DNA of 64,000 nt from Vibrio thalassae. GTDB lineage: Bacteria > Pseudomonadota > Gammaproteobacteria > Enterobacterales > Vibrionaceae. This document shows positions 8,036-16,586 of this stretch, in pieces (the stretch's first letter is position 1; each line of letters starts with the position of its first letter). The stretch covers positions 1-64,000 of the forward strand of contig NZ_OANU01000011.1 of assembly GCF_900089835.1 (NCBI RefSeq). The letters run 5' to 3'. The notes under the pieces are model-generated. The model was not told the DNA's origin. It did no database searches and saw only the letters and a list, made by a program, of their open reading frames with translations. A program made the position numbers and the translations under genes.

Positions 8036-9163
8036 ATGAATCCTGAATTTTTAGAAATGGCGAAAGAAACTGCAAACATGTTTGCCTTTCTCACGACTGA
8101 ACTGATCATCCTCTTCTTAGCAATAAGTTACATTGTTGGTGTATTGCAGGAATTCTTAACACCTGAAAAAATCCAATCTATTTTAACTTCGAAAAATGGC
8201 AAAGGTTATTTCGTTGCCGCGTTATTAGGCTCAATTACACCTTTTTGTTCATGTTCAACCATTCCTTTTTTGAAAGGACTATTGAGAGCAAGAGCCGGCT
8301 TTGGACCTATGATGGTTTTCTTGTTTGCTAGTCCATTGTTGAACCCAGTGATCATCGGTTTGTTCGTCGTCACATTTGGTATTCAAGTTGCCGTGTTCTA
8401 CTTTTCCATCGCTATGTTCGTTGCGGTTGTAGCAGGCTACGTGTTGGAAAAACTCGGCTTTGAACGATATGTAAAACCTGAAGCGTATCAAACAAGTTCG
8501 GCGGCGAGTTCGTGTGGTACTTCGTGCGGTGATAGTAAACCTGCAAAAGTAGAAACATCTGCTTGTGCGACATCGTCTAGCAGTTGTGGAACTTCAGCTG
8601 CACCTGTTACTACTCCGAAAAAAGAGGCGTCGTGCTGTGCGCCAGTAGCAGCAAAAACAAGTTGCTGCTCAAACGAAGAGCCGGCCATTACCGACATCAA
8701 CACTGATGGTAGTGCTTGCTGTGGCACCACTTCAGCGGTAACAAAAGAAGATAGTCGTTGGCTACGTATTTGGAAATCAACTTGGAGCGACTTCAAACAA
8801 GTCTTCCCATATTTGATGATTGGTATCTTACTAGGGTCATTTATCTACGGGTTCATCCCAACTAACCTTATCGCAGAATATGCTGGTGAAGGTGTGTGGT
8901 ATGCAATTCCAATCGCTGCCGTTATTGGTATCCCACTTTACATTCGAGCTGAAGCCGTTATTCCACTGAGTGCCGCTTTGGTTCAAAAAGGTATGGCGTT
9001 GGGCTCTGTAATGGCATTGATCATCGGTAGTGCTGGTGCCAGCTTAACAGAAGTTATCTTGCTAAAGTCTATCTTCAAGAACCAAATGATTGCCGCTTTC
9101 CTAGCCGTAATCTTAGGTATGGCGATTAGCGCGGGCTACCTCTACAGCTACCTATTTGGTTAA
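8036..9163 (+). CDS. ArsP/YraQ-type permease with Cys-rich loop
   Basis: A permease of the DUF318 family (about 375 aa). It has two membrane halves, the first carrying TPFCSCSTIPF and KGLLRARAG, the second IPLYIRAEAVIPLS. Members include the organoarsenical exporter ArsP. The halves are joined by a loop of roughly 85 residues containing ten Cys (SCGTSC, SCC, SCC, ACC and others), suggesting metal or metalloid binding or thiol chemistry. I prefer ATG 8036 because GGA lies 10 bp upstream; TTG 8021 and ATG 8027 are alternatives. A 20-bp operator-like dyad precedes it and a strong terminator follows. Transported substrate unknown. Confidence 0.82.
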   Translation: MNPEFLEMAKETANMFAFLTTELIILFLAISYIVGVLQEFLTPEKIQSILTSKNGKGYFVAALLGSITPFCSCSTIPFLKGLLRARAGFGPMMVFLFASPLLNPVIIGLFVVTFGIQVAVFYFSIAMFVAVVAGYVLEKLGFERYVKPEAYQTSSAASSCGTSCGDSKPAKVETSACATSSSSCGTSAAPVTTPKKEASCCAPVAAKTSCCSNEEPAITDINTDGSACCGTTSAVTKEDSRWLRIWKSTWSDFKQVFPYLMIGILLGSFIYGFIPTNLIAEYAGEGVWYAIPIAAVIGIPLYIRAEAVIPLSAALVQKGMALGSVMALIIGSAGASLTEVILLKSIFKNQMIAAFLAVILGMAISAGYLYSYLFG

Positions 9164-9181
9164 TACAACTTAGTAAACGTC

Positions 9182-9208
9182 AAAGCGCTGCTCAGCAGCG
9201 CTTTTTTT
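9182..9208 (+). terminator. Intrinsic terminator of the permease gene
   Basis: AAAGCGCTGC (9182-9191) pairs with GCAGCGCTTT (9195-9204) around a TCA loop, followed by more T. Very stable. Confidence 0.92.
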
Positions 9209-9492
9209 CTTTCGTTTAAGATAGTTATCATCAACATTACCACGCAAAACCTCATATAGTGCCTTTAGTTTTTTATGAATTGGTATGAGCTACATAAGGA
9301 ATTATGAACCACAAGGCCAACTTTTCGTCCAAGGCAACGATCAGCCTTACCAACGCTTCACCGATCCCATTTGCATATAAGCTTCCCTCAAACTTCGACT
9401 GCGGTCACCACTGTTATACTAATTACATCAATTAAAACACTCGTCATCATGCAAACTCATCTAAAAATTAACCTATTGATTACTAAGCTTAG

Positions 9493-9849
9493 AAACGAGT
9501 ACAGATACGAAATATCGTCGCTCCGGTGATTTTCTACCTCTATTCCACAGGAGATGGAACCAGCACGACACTGTTTACCATTTGGGCATTAGCCGGTGGT
9601 TTGTCCGATAACATTCTCAAGCCTATGCTAATGGGACGGGGCGTTGATGTGCCCATGCCAGTCATACTCATCGGTGCTATAGGTGGTATGTTATTCGCTG
9701 GCATCATTGGTTTGTTCCTTGGTGCCATCGTCCTTGCTATCTGGTATGAATTATTCTTGTTCTGGATTAACTATGAAGAGCAAAGTGAGTTATCCAAAGA
9801 TGGTGAACAGAGCGCTGAAATGAGCAGTACTGAGACTAACAACAGTTAA
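9493..9849 (+). pseudogene. C-terminal fragment of an AI-2E family transporter
   Basis: The frame opens after a TAG at 9490-9492 and encodes NIVAPVIFYLYSTGD, then SDNILKPMLMGRGVDVPMP and GAIGGMLFAGIIGLFLGA. These are the last two membrane segments and the signature region of AI-2E/PerM family transporters. Intact members are about 350 aa; here roughly the first two thirds are missing and I see no remnant of them in 9205-9490. A GTG at 9526 might still be translated, but function as a transporter is not credible. It looks like a deletion relic. Confidence 0.8.
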
Positions 9850-9867
9850 TGCTTAATGAAAACAAAA

Positions 9868-9895
9868 CGCCGACTACACTCAAGGCTTGTCGGCG
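9868..9895. terminator. Bidirectional terminator-like hairpin
   Basis: CGCCGAC (9868-9874) pairs with GTCGGCG (9889-9895) between the fragment at 9849 and the convergent aminotransferase gene. A-rich and T-rich flanks make it usable on both strands, best on the minus strand. Confidence 0.65.
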
Positions 9896-9914
9896 CTTTG
9901 TTAGGGTATTGAGA

Positions 9915-11066
9915 TTAACAATAACGATTGAGCTCTTTACTCAAGATTTCTACCGCCCTTACCAGCTCTTCAGGCGATGAGTTAGTAAAATTCAATCGCA
10001 AGGCTGAAGGTTGTCCTTCAGCGTCCGGATAGAATACTGGGCTTGGAACCACAGCTACGCCTTTCGAAAGTAACTCTCTCGCCAGTTCAAACGTATCGCA
10101 CTGAGGGATGCCCACCCAAATAAACATGCCACCATCAACCGCATTCAAAGTACAGCTGGCAGGCAGTTGATCGTTGAGCGCATCGTGCAGTGTTTGATAC
10201 CTTGCTTTATAAATCGCTTTAACATTGGTTAAATGTTCATCGAAATCTGGGTGTTTTAGTAGTCCTAAAAGCGCAGCTTGCATTGGAATACTCGAATGTA
10301 AGTCGGCGCCCTGTTTAATTTTAATGATCGGGTCGATGTAGCTCTTTTTACCCGTCACTACCCCAATACGCAGGCCCGGTGAGGCAATTTTCGAGAAAGA
10401 GCGAAATACAATAGAATGATCTGGGCAAAACGTCGAAACCAGTGGTAATACTTCGCCTGTAAAACGCAGCTCTCTATACGGTGCGTCTTCGATAAAGGCG
10501 ACGTCATATTCAATACACAATTCCGCCACTTTTTTACGGGTTTCCAAACTCCAACAAACCCCAGTGGGATTATGAAAATCAGGTACCGCGTAAAACATTT
10601 TTGGCGAGTGGGCTTTAAAACACGCTTCGAGCTGTTCCAAGTTTGGCCCCGAGTCAACTTGTGACACCGTCACTATACTGGCACTCACCAAACCAAATAC
10701 TTGCATCGCACCAAGGTAACTCGGCGCTTCCATTACCACCGTGTCTCCAGGGTTAATGTAAGCTCTTGCGACCAAATCGAGTCCTTGCTGAGAACCAGTA
10801 CAAATTACCGCACTGTGATTTTGAAGAAGTTGGTAGTAGTCCATTAAAAAGTTAACAAGCGGTGCGTAGCCTGCGGTTGTGCCATATTGAAACACCTCTG
10901 GTTTGTCGCACATCGCCTCAAACGTAGGTCGCATAAGCTCAATCGGGAACGTGTTTGGGTCTGGCAGTCCACCCGCTAGAGAAATCACACTTGGATCGCT
11001 TGCCGCACTAAGAATTTCACGAATATAAGACGACGGGACGTTTTGAAGAGAGCGAGCAATTTCCAT
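9915..11066 (-). CDS. PLP-dependent class I/II aminotransferase
   Basis: A fold-type I aminotransferase of about 383 aa. Visible blocks are SLAGGLPDPNTFP near the N terminus, GSQQGLDLVAR, the Asn/Asp pair region PDFHNPTGVCWS, and SFSKIASPGLRIG with the PLP-binding Lys. The pattern fits the 2-aminoadipate / MocR-type aminotransferase subgroup without a DNA-binding domain. I choose ATG 11066, preceded by AAGGAAATAT, over the upstream GTG at 11090. It is divergent from an AraC-type regulator, which may control it. The amino donor is unknown. Confidence 0.85.
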   Translation of the reverse strand: MEIARSLQNVPSSYIREILSAASDPSVISLAGGLPDPNTFPIELMRPTFEAMCDKPEVFQYGTTAGYAPLVNFLMDYYQLLQNHSAVICTGSQQGLDLVARAYINPGDTVVMEAPSYLGAMQVFGLVSASIVTVSQVDSGPNLEQLEACFKAHSPKMFYAVPDFHNPTGVCWSLETRKKVAELCIEYDVAFIEDAPYRELRFTGEVLPLVSTFCPDHSIVFRSFSKIASPGLRIGVVTGKKSYIDPIIKIKQGADLHSSIPMQAALLGLLKHPDFDEHLTNVKAIYKARYQTLHDALNDQLPASCTLNAVDGGMFIWVGIPQCDTFELARELLSKGVAVVPSPVFYPDAEGQPSALRLNFTNSSPEELVRAVEILSKELNRYC

Positions 11067-11197
11067 ATATTTCCTTACGAACACAGCCACTAACAGGGCA
11101 TAATTTTATATTAAAGACTATTCACGGCGTTTATGAAGACAATTAGGCTGCGCGTGACAGCGAAAATCCAGCTTACACCCTATTGCCAGTCTTATGT

Positions 11198-11232
11198 TGT
11201 CCATTTATGCTTATAAACATGTCCATTTATGC
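11198..11232. promoter_or_regulatory. Two direct repeats TGTCCATTTATGC, 22 bp apart
   Basis: TGTCCATTTATGC occurs at 11198-11210 and again at 11220-11232, exactly 22 bp apart, so on the same DNA face. This is the classic layout of AraC/XylS operators. It lies 12-46 bp upstream of the AraC-type regulator's ATG and in the divergent promoter region of the aminotransferase gene. Confidence 0.75.
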
Positions 11233-11243
11233 GATTTTAGTTT

Positions 11244-12113
11244 ATGAACGCGCGCCACTTAAGTCGAATCAATGATGTCTTGTTCTATATTCATAGCGAC
11301 ATTAGTAAAGATCTCACTGGTAAAGAATTGGCTGCTATCGGGGCCTACTCTGAACAACACTTTCATCGAGTGTTTAAAGAAGTGGTCGGTGAATCTTTAC
11401 ATCAGTATATTCGCCGAACACGAATGGAATACGCCGCTAACCAGTTAATGTTTGATACTCAATCTAGTATTCAGCAAATCGCCAACAAAAGTGGCTTTAG
11501 CTCAGTATCCTCTTTCTCACGAGCGTTCAAAGATGTATTTAAGTTTTCTCCCGGCGAATGGCGTAAACATGATCTTCAAGTATCTAATAAACCTTACTTA
11601 GCCGACCCCGATGTCGCCGCAGGCTACGCTCGCGCGGTAGACCGAGTTATGCCAACGCCCAAAATTGTCGACACTCCTCCCCGACGAGTAGCCTACATTA
11701 GACATATTGGCTACAACCGCTCGATTCAAGGTGCTTGGCAAGTGCTCAGAGCTTGGGCGAATGCCGAAGGCAGAGCATTCTCAAATCAATTTGGGTTGCA
11801 TCATTCCAACCCAGCTTGGGTCGAACTAGACCAATGTCGATATGTTGCTTGTCTAGAAATCGATACTCCGATCAAACTTCGCGGTACAGTAAACCAAATG
11901 ACCATTCCCGGAGGTTTGCACGCTGTATTTCGCTTGTCCGGGATCTATGGCGAACTGCTTCCACAAATCAGTCGAATTCAAGAAAAATGGTTGCCTCAAT
12001 CCGGTTTCAAGGCCAGCGCTACTCCTGCGTACGTCCATTATCATCGCAATCATTTTTTAGCCGCTGACGAAGCATTTGAGCTCGATTTTTATCTGCCTAT
12101 TAGCTTCTACTAA
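11244..12113 (+). CDS. AraC-family regulator with GyrI-like effector domain
   Basis: A 289-aa regulator with the AraC double helix-turn-helix at the N terminus (residues about 8-110; IQQIANKSGFSSVSSFSRAF, then FKFSPGEWRK). The C-terminal half resembles the GyrI-like/effector-binding domain (RRVAYIRHIGYN, with the terminal ELDFYLPI). Such proteins (Rob/SoxS-like with GyrI tails) sense small hydrophobic molecules. Tandem 22-bp-spaced repeats just upstream suggest autoregulation and control of the divergent aminotransferase. The effector is unknown. Confidence 0.87.
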   Translation: MNARHLSRINDVLFYIHSDISKDLTGKELAAIGAYSEQHFHRVFKEVVGESLHQYIRRTRMEYAANQLMFDTQSSIQQIANKSGFSSVSSFSRAFKDVFKFSPGEWRKHDLQVSNKPYLADPDVAAGYARAVDRVMPTPKIVDTPPRRVAYIRHIGYNRSIQGAWQVLRAWANAEGRAFSNQFGLHHSNPAWVELDQCRYVACLEIDTPIKLRGTVNQMTIPGGLHAVFRLSGIYGELLPQISRIQEKWLPQSGFKASATPAYVHYHRNHFLAADEAFELDFYLPISFY

Positions 12114-12308
12114 AACGCACTACACCCAATCATTGCTTTTGTAGCAATGCGCAACTAAGCCGCTTATTCGAGTAGATCTGTCCAGTATTTTGGTTGAATA
12201 ACCTCCCTGCTCTATTTAACGGTTGGCATGGGTGCTTGCTCAGTAGCATGAAAGTGGTTAGGTTAGGAACAGCACTCATTTCCACATATGGTCAAAAAGG
12301 AGCCTTTT

Positions 12309-13091
12309 ATGTGTCGCTGGCTTGCATACCAAGGAACAGCTATCTATTTAGATGAACTAATTTATGTGCCCGAGCACTCGCTGATAAACCAAAGCTTAGA
12401 GGCAAGAAAAGGCGCCACTCGGGTCAATGCAGATGGTTTTGGTCTAGGTTGGTATACCCAACGTAGTGTTCCTGGTCAGTTCCACGAAGTGATGCCCGCG
12501 TGGAGCGATGATAATCTTCGATCCTTAACCCATCATATTCACTCCCATCGATTTATGGCCCACGTGCGTTCCTCCACCGGGACTAGCGTCTCGCGCTCTA
12601 ACTGCCATCCTTTCGTCGTCGACAATTGGATGTTTATGCACAACGGGCAAATTGACGAATTTGAAAAATTGCGTTTCCAATTAGAGCGTTTATTACCCGA
12701 ATCACTTTATCACTATCGTAAAGGTACTACAGACAGTGAGCTTATCTTCTTGTTGCTGATGAAAAATGGCTTATCAAACGATGTGAGTACTGCCATAAAA
12801 CAGACTATCCAAGATATTGAACACGCCAAAATCGAACGAAGCGTTCAACTTCCCTTTAAAGCCTCCATTTGCTTGTCCGATGGCGAGCAGTTTTGGGTAG
12901 TGCGCTATAGCAGTGATGGCGAACCACCAACGGTGTTTATTAAAGTAGAAGACCAAAGCGTGTGCATCGCATCTGAACCTCTTGAAAAAAGTAAAGATTG
13001 GAAATTGTTAAAGCCGCAGACGATTACCAACTTTCATGGAACCGACGTATCAACCACACAAATACAGCTCAGTAATTCATTTATGCAATAA
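12309..13091 (+). CDS. Class II glutamine amidotransferase (YafJ-like)
   Basis: A protein of about 260 aa starting MCRWLAYQG. Cys2 is the expected Ntn nucleophile once Met1 is removed, so ATG 12309, behind AAGGAGCCTTTT, is the right start rather than the one at 12288. Other family blocks are ADGFGLGWY, HVRSSTGTSVSRSNCHPF and WMFMHNGQI. Class II amidotransferase domains release ammonia from glutamine; YafJ-type stand-alone proteins have no firmly known acceptor. No partner synthetase is adjacent. Confidence 0.88.
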   Translation: MCRWLAYQGTAIYLDELIYVPEHSLINQSLEARKGATRVNADGFGLGWYTQRSVPGQFHEVMPAWSDDNLRSLTHHIHSHRFMAHVRSSTGTSVSRSNCHPFVVDNWMFMHNGQIDEFEKLRFQLERLLPESLYHYRKGTTDSELIFLLLMKNGLSNDVSTAIKQTIQDIEHAKIERSVQLPFKASICLSDGEQFWVVRYSSDGEPPTVFIKVEDQSVCIASEPLEKSKDWKLLKPQTITNFHGTDVSTTQIQLSNSFMQ

Positions 13092-13195
13092 CAAAATGTT
13101 ATTGAAATTATAATTTATGATAATTTAAATCTATTATCATAGCTCTCTATACTTTCCTCATCGAAACAAACATCACACAGTATTCGGAGCAAATT

Positions 13196-13681
13196 ATGAA
13201 AATGAATCACGTAGGCATCATGGTAGGCGATATGGACCAAGCGGTTGAGTTCTACACCAAAGCGCTTGGACTTAAAATCGTAATGAACAATACCAAAGTG
13301 ATTGAAGAACGTGAAACCGCGATTGGCTGCATGTGTATCGCCGTATTTGGTGAGGGCTTTAAAGGCTTCAATATCGCACACTTAGTGACAACCGATGGCA
13401 TTGGTGTTGAGCTGTTTGAAATGAAACAGCGCCAAGAACGTCACAACGTTGACTTCTCTCGTCTGGGTATCTTTCACTTCTGTCTACAAACGGATGATTT
13501 TGAAGGTGCTATTGCTCGCACGGAACAATACGGCGGTAAAGTCAGAATGGATATCATGCGTTACCACCCAGAAGATGACACTAAGCCTGCCAAAATGGTT
13601 TACCTAGAAGACCCGTTTGGCAACCTTTTCGAACTGTACTCACACACTTATGAAGAAACGTACGCTTCAGATTACGAATAA
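13196..13681 (+). CDS. VOC-family (glyoxalase/bleomycin-resistance fold) protein
   Basis: A 161-aa protein with two beta-alpha-beta-beta-beta repeats. It opens MKMNHVGIMVGDMDQAVEFY and has FHFCLQTDDFEGA and YLEDPFGNLFELY in the second repeat. His5, His in FHFC and Glu in NLFELY are candidate metal ligands. VOC members include glyoxalases, dioxygenases and fosfomycin-type resistance enzymes; the reaction here cannot be named. Monocistronic, with a strong terminator after it. Confidence 0.85.
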   Translation: MKMNHVGIMVGDMDQAVEFYTKALGLKIVMNNTKVIEERETAIGCMCIAVFGEGFKGFNIAHLVTTDGIGVELFEMKQRQERHNVDFSRLGIFHFCLQTDDFEGAIARTEQYGGKVRMDIMRYHPEDDTKPAKMVYLEDPFGNLFELYSHTYEETYASDYE

Positions 13682-13717
13682 TCGACCCATTGGGGTAGAT
13701 TGACGATAACTCATGAT

Positions 13718-13748
13718 AAGGGCCTGCATCCAATGCAGGCCCTTTTCG
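13718..13748 (+). terminator. Intrinsic terminator of the VOC gene
   Basis: AAGGGCCTGCAT (13718-13729) pairs with ATGCAGGCCCTT (13733-13744) around a CCA loop, followed by T residues. A 12-bp perfect stem. Confidence 0.93.
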
Positions 13749-13828
13749 CTCTTATTAACTGAACGTAATCTTAGCGACGTCTTCCCTATGACCGGCTTAT
13801 GTGGTCACGGCAGGTTGGTGTCGTTATC

Positions 13829-14398
13829 TTATTGATTCTCGTTAATCTTTCGAATTAACTTAGCTGGCGTTCCACCATAGAGTGAATCCGCTGGAACATC
13901 TTTATTGACAACGGAATTGGCCGCAATGACTGAACGAGCGCCAATAGTCACCCCTTGATTGATAACAACATTCCCACCAATCCACACATCATCTTCAATG
14001 GTTATGGGTTCACACACCGTTTCCCAGTGTCTACGCTTACGATAATCCAAATCATGACTAGCACAATAAAGCTGCGTATTTGGCCCTATTAACACGTTGT
14101 TACCAATGGTAATTTTAGCACCATCCAACATGGTAACGTTCATGTTGATAAACGTCTTTTCACCTATTGAGATGGTTTTACCAAACTCGCAGTAAAACGG
14201 AGATCGAATGATACTCGATGATGAAATCGCGCCCATTAACTGCTGAAACAATTCGCTGCGCTGAGAATCATCGGTATTTTGGTTGATGCTTTGCAATAAA
14301 TCTGAAGCGTTCTGGCGAATAAGGTTGACACAATCAGCACCGCCATCAAACTCTTCGCCAGCAAGCATTTTATCAAATTCAGTCATTCGGTTTGTCAT
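13829..14398 (-). CDS. Sugar O-acetyltransferase (maltose acetyltransferase family)
   Basis: A 189-aa hexapeptide-repeat acetyltransferase. The N-terminal Mac-type helix MTEFDKMLAGEEFD is followed by left-handed beta-helix repeats (ITIGNNVLIGPNTQLYCASH, ITIEDDVWIGGNVVINQGV). The His in CASHD fits the catalytic histidine. Such enzymes acetylate sugar hydroxyls with acetyl-CoA. The start may be ATG 14398 or ATG 14386 (MTEFDKM), the latter matching the usual family start. No clear operon partner. Confidence 0.87.
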   Translation of the reverse strand: MTNRMTEFDKMLAGEEFDGGADCVNLIRQNASDLLQSINQNTDDSQRSELFQQLMGAISSSSIIRSPFYCEFGKTISIGEKTFINMNVTMLDGAKITIGNNVLIGPNTQLYCASHDLDYRKRRHWETVCEPITIEDDVWIGGNVVINQGVTIGARSVIAANSVVNKDVPADSLYGGTPAKLIRKINENQ

Positions 14399-14668
14399 CT
14401 TTTCATTGTTAGGTTGGTTACGCTATTTTATCCTAAGTCTCGCTGAGAAACCTAGCGTTTCCACCGTGGCACTTTGGTTCACGTCGTCATCATAGGCTAA
14501 ACGATCATTGATGATTTAAAAGCTTATCACATACCTTTCTGACCACCGTCAACTCATCACTACTGATATCGCAATATAGCTTTTGATTGATCGCCTTTAA
14601 AATGGTTCCATCTCCGCTACGACATCGCGTCCAAGCGATGTAATCACCAGTAAGTACAAATAAAGAGC

Positions 14669-14713
14669 AATTTTTCAGACCCTAAGGACCAGAATTATAA
14701 GGCCTGAAAAATT
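14669..14713. repeat. Imperfect inverted repeat / hairpin
   Basis: AATTTTTCAG (14669-14678) is repeated inverted as CTGAAAAATT (14704-14713), with near-complementary inner bases (ACC/GGC). It could act as a terminator in either direction for a lost gene or mark a small element end. Confidence 0.45.
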
Positions 14714-14724
14714 GGATGTGGTTA

Positions 14725-14871
14725 TTAGTGATTCACAAGCTCAGCGGTTGTGGTTTTGCCCGCGTACAAGCCATCGGGATAGGAAACGTGATAATCCACA
14801 CCGTCAACGGCCACTTTCAATCCCTTGATTGGTAAAGATTCAGCGGTTGGATTTGCAGCCAGTATTTCCAT
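14725..14871 (-). pseudogene. Protein-like C-terminal remnant of an unknown gene
   Basis: On the minus strand a frame ending at TAA 14725-14727 encodes a segment that reads like a real protein end: MEILAANPTAESLPIKG, then VAVDGVDYHVSYPDGLYAGK and TTTAELVNH. The frame stays open upstream to about 14975, but there it runs through the terminator of the neighbouring gene, so that part is not coding. No ribosome site precedes the ATG at 14871. I take it as the remnant of a truncated gene; the family is not recognised. Confidence 0.4.
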
Positions 14872-14915
14872 CTCAGGTATATTGATGTCTTGACTCAGAT
14901 ACCCATAACTTAGCC

Positions 14916-14947
14916 AAAAAAAAAGCCATTCCTCGATTAGGGATGGC
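14916..14947 (-). terminator. Intrinsic terminator of the TrmY-like gene
   Basis: On the minus strand GCCATCCCT pairs with AGGAATGGC and is followed by nine T. It lies 44 bp after the stop codon of the TrmY-like gene. Confidence 0.85.
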
Positions 14948-14990
14948 GTTCTAATGATGATTTTTATTGGCTAGTGATAGGGTTCAAACC

Positions 14991-15587
14991 CTATTCGTTC
15001 AAATCTAGCTCGTTGTGAATTAGAGTCACACATTGAGAAGCGAATAACATCTTAGGACCAAGACTAATTTTCTCAGTCCCTAAGCGTTTCAAACTATTAA
15101 AGCTCTTTTTCGGCATCGGAATATGGTCGGTAAGTAAGAAACATGAGTTGCCCACAAACTGCTGCTCTCGAATGAAAGTTCCTTTCTTATCCATCATATA
15201 AAGCTGGTAATCTTCGGCCAGTTCTTGAACCAGTTTTTCGAAACTAATGGTTCGTACCGTAATACCCGCTTCAACTTGACGCTCTTGCTCTTTACCCATG
15301 CCTTGTGAGATGTCTAATGCTCTCGCCACTTTATCGAGTAGCACTTTCTCATGAAAGCCACCAACATTTGTAATGTCGTTGGAACTAAAACGTATCGTGC
15401 GCGAGTAATCTTTAGTACTTTCCAAGACGAGGTAAACCACCACATCTTCACGATGAGACTGCGCGACAAAGATCGTGTTCATCAACGTGTGAGCTAAAAT
15501 TTCAGTGTGAGCCTCCTGACCAACGGAAGCGAGAAGTTGCTGGCTTTCGGTAGGGGCGGAACGAGCTCGAAGTACAAAGGCGCGCAT
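14991..15587 (-). CDS. TrmY-like pseudouridine N1-methyltransferase (DUF358/UPF0217)
   Basis: A 198-aa protein of the SPOUT-fold TrmY family. The C-terminal knot region holds CFLLTDHIPMP, then ISLGPKMLFASQCVTLIHNE, which is where S-adenosylmethionine binds. Archaeal TrmY methylates pseudouridine 54 of tRNA; bacterial members, common in vibrios, have an unproven target. Its start at 15587 gives MRAFVLRARSAPT, matching the family N terminus. Stands alone with a strong terminator. Confidence 0.82.
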   Translation of the reverse strand: MRAFVLRARSAPTESQQLLASVGQEAHTEILAHTLMNTIFVAQSHREDVVVYLVLESTKDYSRTIRFSSNDITNVGGFHEKVLLDKVARALDISQGMGKEQERQVEAGITVRTISFEKLVQELAEDYQLYMMDKKGTFIREQQFVGNSCFLLTDHIPMPKKSFNSLKRLGTEKISLGPKMLFASQCVTLIHNELDLNE

Positions 15588-15869
15588 AGATGTAAAATCC
15601 TACTTAATGAATATAACGAATAACTTGACCAAGATGCTCTATCGCCAATAAGGCAATAGTCACTGTGGGTCGCCATTATCACAGTTTTGCTTGATGAAGT
15701 AACGGCAATAATTTAGCTATTTGCAGAAATAGTCTTCAGCAGAGTGTGCTTTGAACAAAAGTATTTAAGTCAAACTGATAACTTGTTGAGGTTGCCAGAC
15801 GTTTCACTGATTTGAACTAATCGCTTATGGTAGCATCGACAATCATCGACACGGATCCACACTATCATC

Positions 15870-16586
15870 ATGCACTCACGTCTTTTTGCCCTACCCTCTG
15901 CTGAACGAGAATACATAAATCGCTTGTGCGACGTGCTTCAGTTAGTCGCAAGTACTAATATCGTTGGTATCTACTTACTTGGCTCAGCAAGTCAGGGGAG
16001 TTATGTTGCGGGTGAAAGTGATTTAGACGTCCAAATGGTGGTAGCGCAACCCCTTTGCGACGCTCAAAAGCAGGCTATCATAGAGGCGTTATCGCACTCT
16101 CACCTACCCTGCCCAGCAACCAAATTGGAGTTCGTGGTATATCACAAAGCCCAACTGCGCACAGCACAATCGCTGCACTACGCTATTAATTTCAATACGG
16201 GTCGCACCTTAAAGAAAGACTACGTTTCGTTTGACCATAATAATGACCCCAGGCATTGGTTCCTACTCGACATTGCAATGGCCGGCGATTGGGCGATAAC
16301 GTTATTCGGTGAATCGTTTAATCGCATATTTCCCAGCATTGAACCATCTCTTTTGTTGCAAGCAATGCACGAGTGTCTTACTTGGTTTAACAAACATTAT
16401 CCGGACAGCAAAGATTGCTATCAGTGCGCTTGCCGCATTCATAGCTATCTATTACGGGGAGTGATGGTCAGCAAACGGCAGTCATTATCAGAGGTGGCTT
16501 TAACGGAACAATGGGAGAGTTTACCTGCTCAGGAGTTTGTGGAATCAGTGCTTCAGCAGTTAGATGCGAAGATTGCACACCAATAA
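15870..16586 (+). CDS. AadA-like nucleotidyltransferase-domain protein
   Basis: A 238-aa protein with the polymerase-beta nucleotidyltransferase motif LGSASQGSYVAGESDLDVQM near residues 36-55, where GS and DLD form the active site. The C-terminal region resembles the helical domain of streptomycin/spectinomycin adenylyltransferases (WFLLDIAMAGDWAITLFG). It could adenylylate a small molecule, but intrinsic aminoglycoside resistance should not be assumed from sequence alone. Not obviously in an operon. ATG 15870 lacks a strong ribosome site. Confidence 0.75.
   Translation: MHSRLFALPSAEREYINRLCDVLQLVASTNIVGIYLLGSASQGSYVAGESDLDVQMVVAQPLCDAQKQAIIEALSHSHLPCPATKLEFVVYHKAQLRTAQSLHYAINFNTGRTLKKDYVSFDHNNDPRHWFLLDIAMAGDWAITLFGESFNRIFPSIEPSLLLQAMHECLTWFNKHYPDSKDCYQCACRIHSYLLRGVMVSKRQSLSEVALTEQWESLPAQEFVESVLQQLDAKIAHQ

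Larger units (their letters stand above)
14399..14990. other. Gene-poor stretch with a decayed coding remnant
   Basis: This 592-bp stretch contains no intact gene. It holds a hairpin at 14669-14713, a protein-like frame at 14725-14871 and the terminator of the TrmY-like gene, all listed separately. The segment 14400-14660 shows nothing recognisable. Confidence 0.6.

Noticed and set aside
9285..9380. 31-codon frame starting MSYIRNYEPQGQLFVQG
   Set aside because: It reads somewhat like a protein, but there is no ribosome site, no terminator and no recognisable family; it may be chance.
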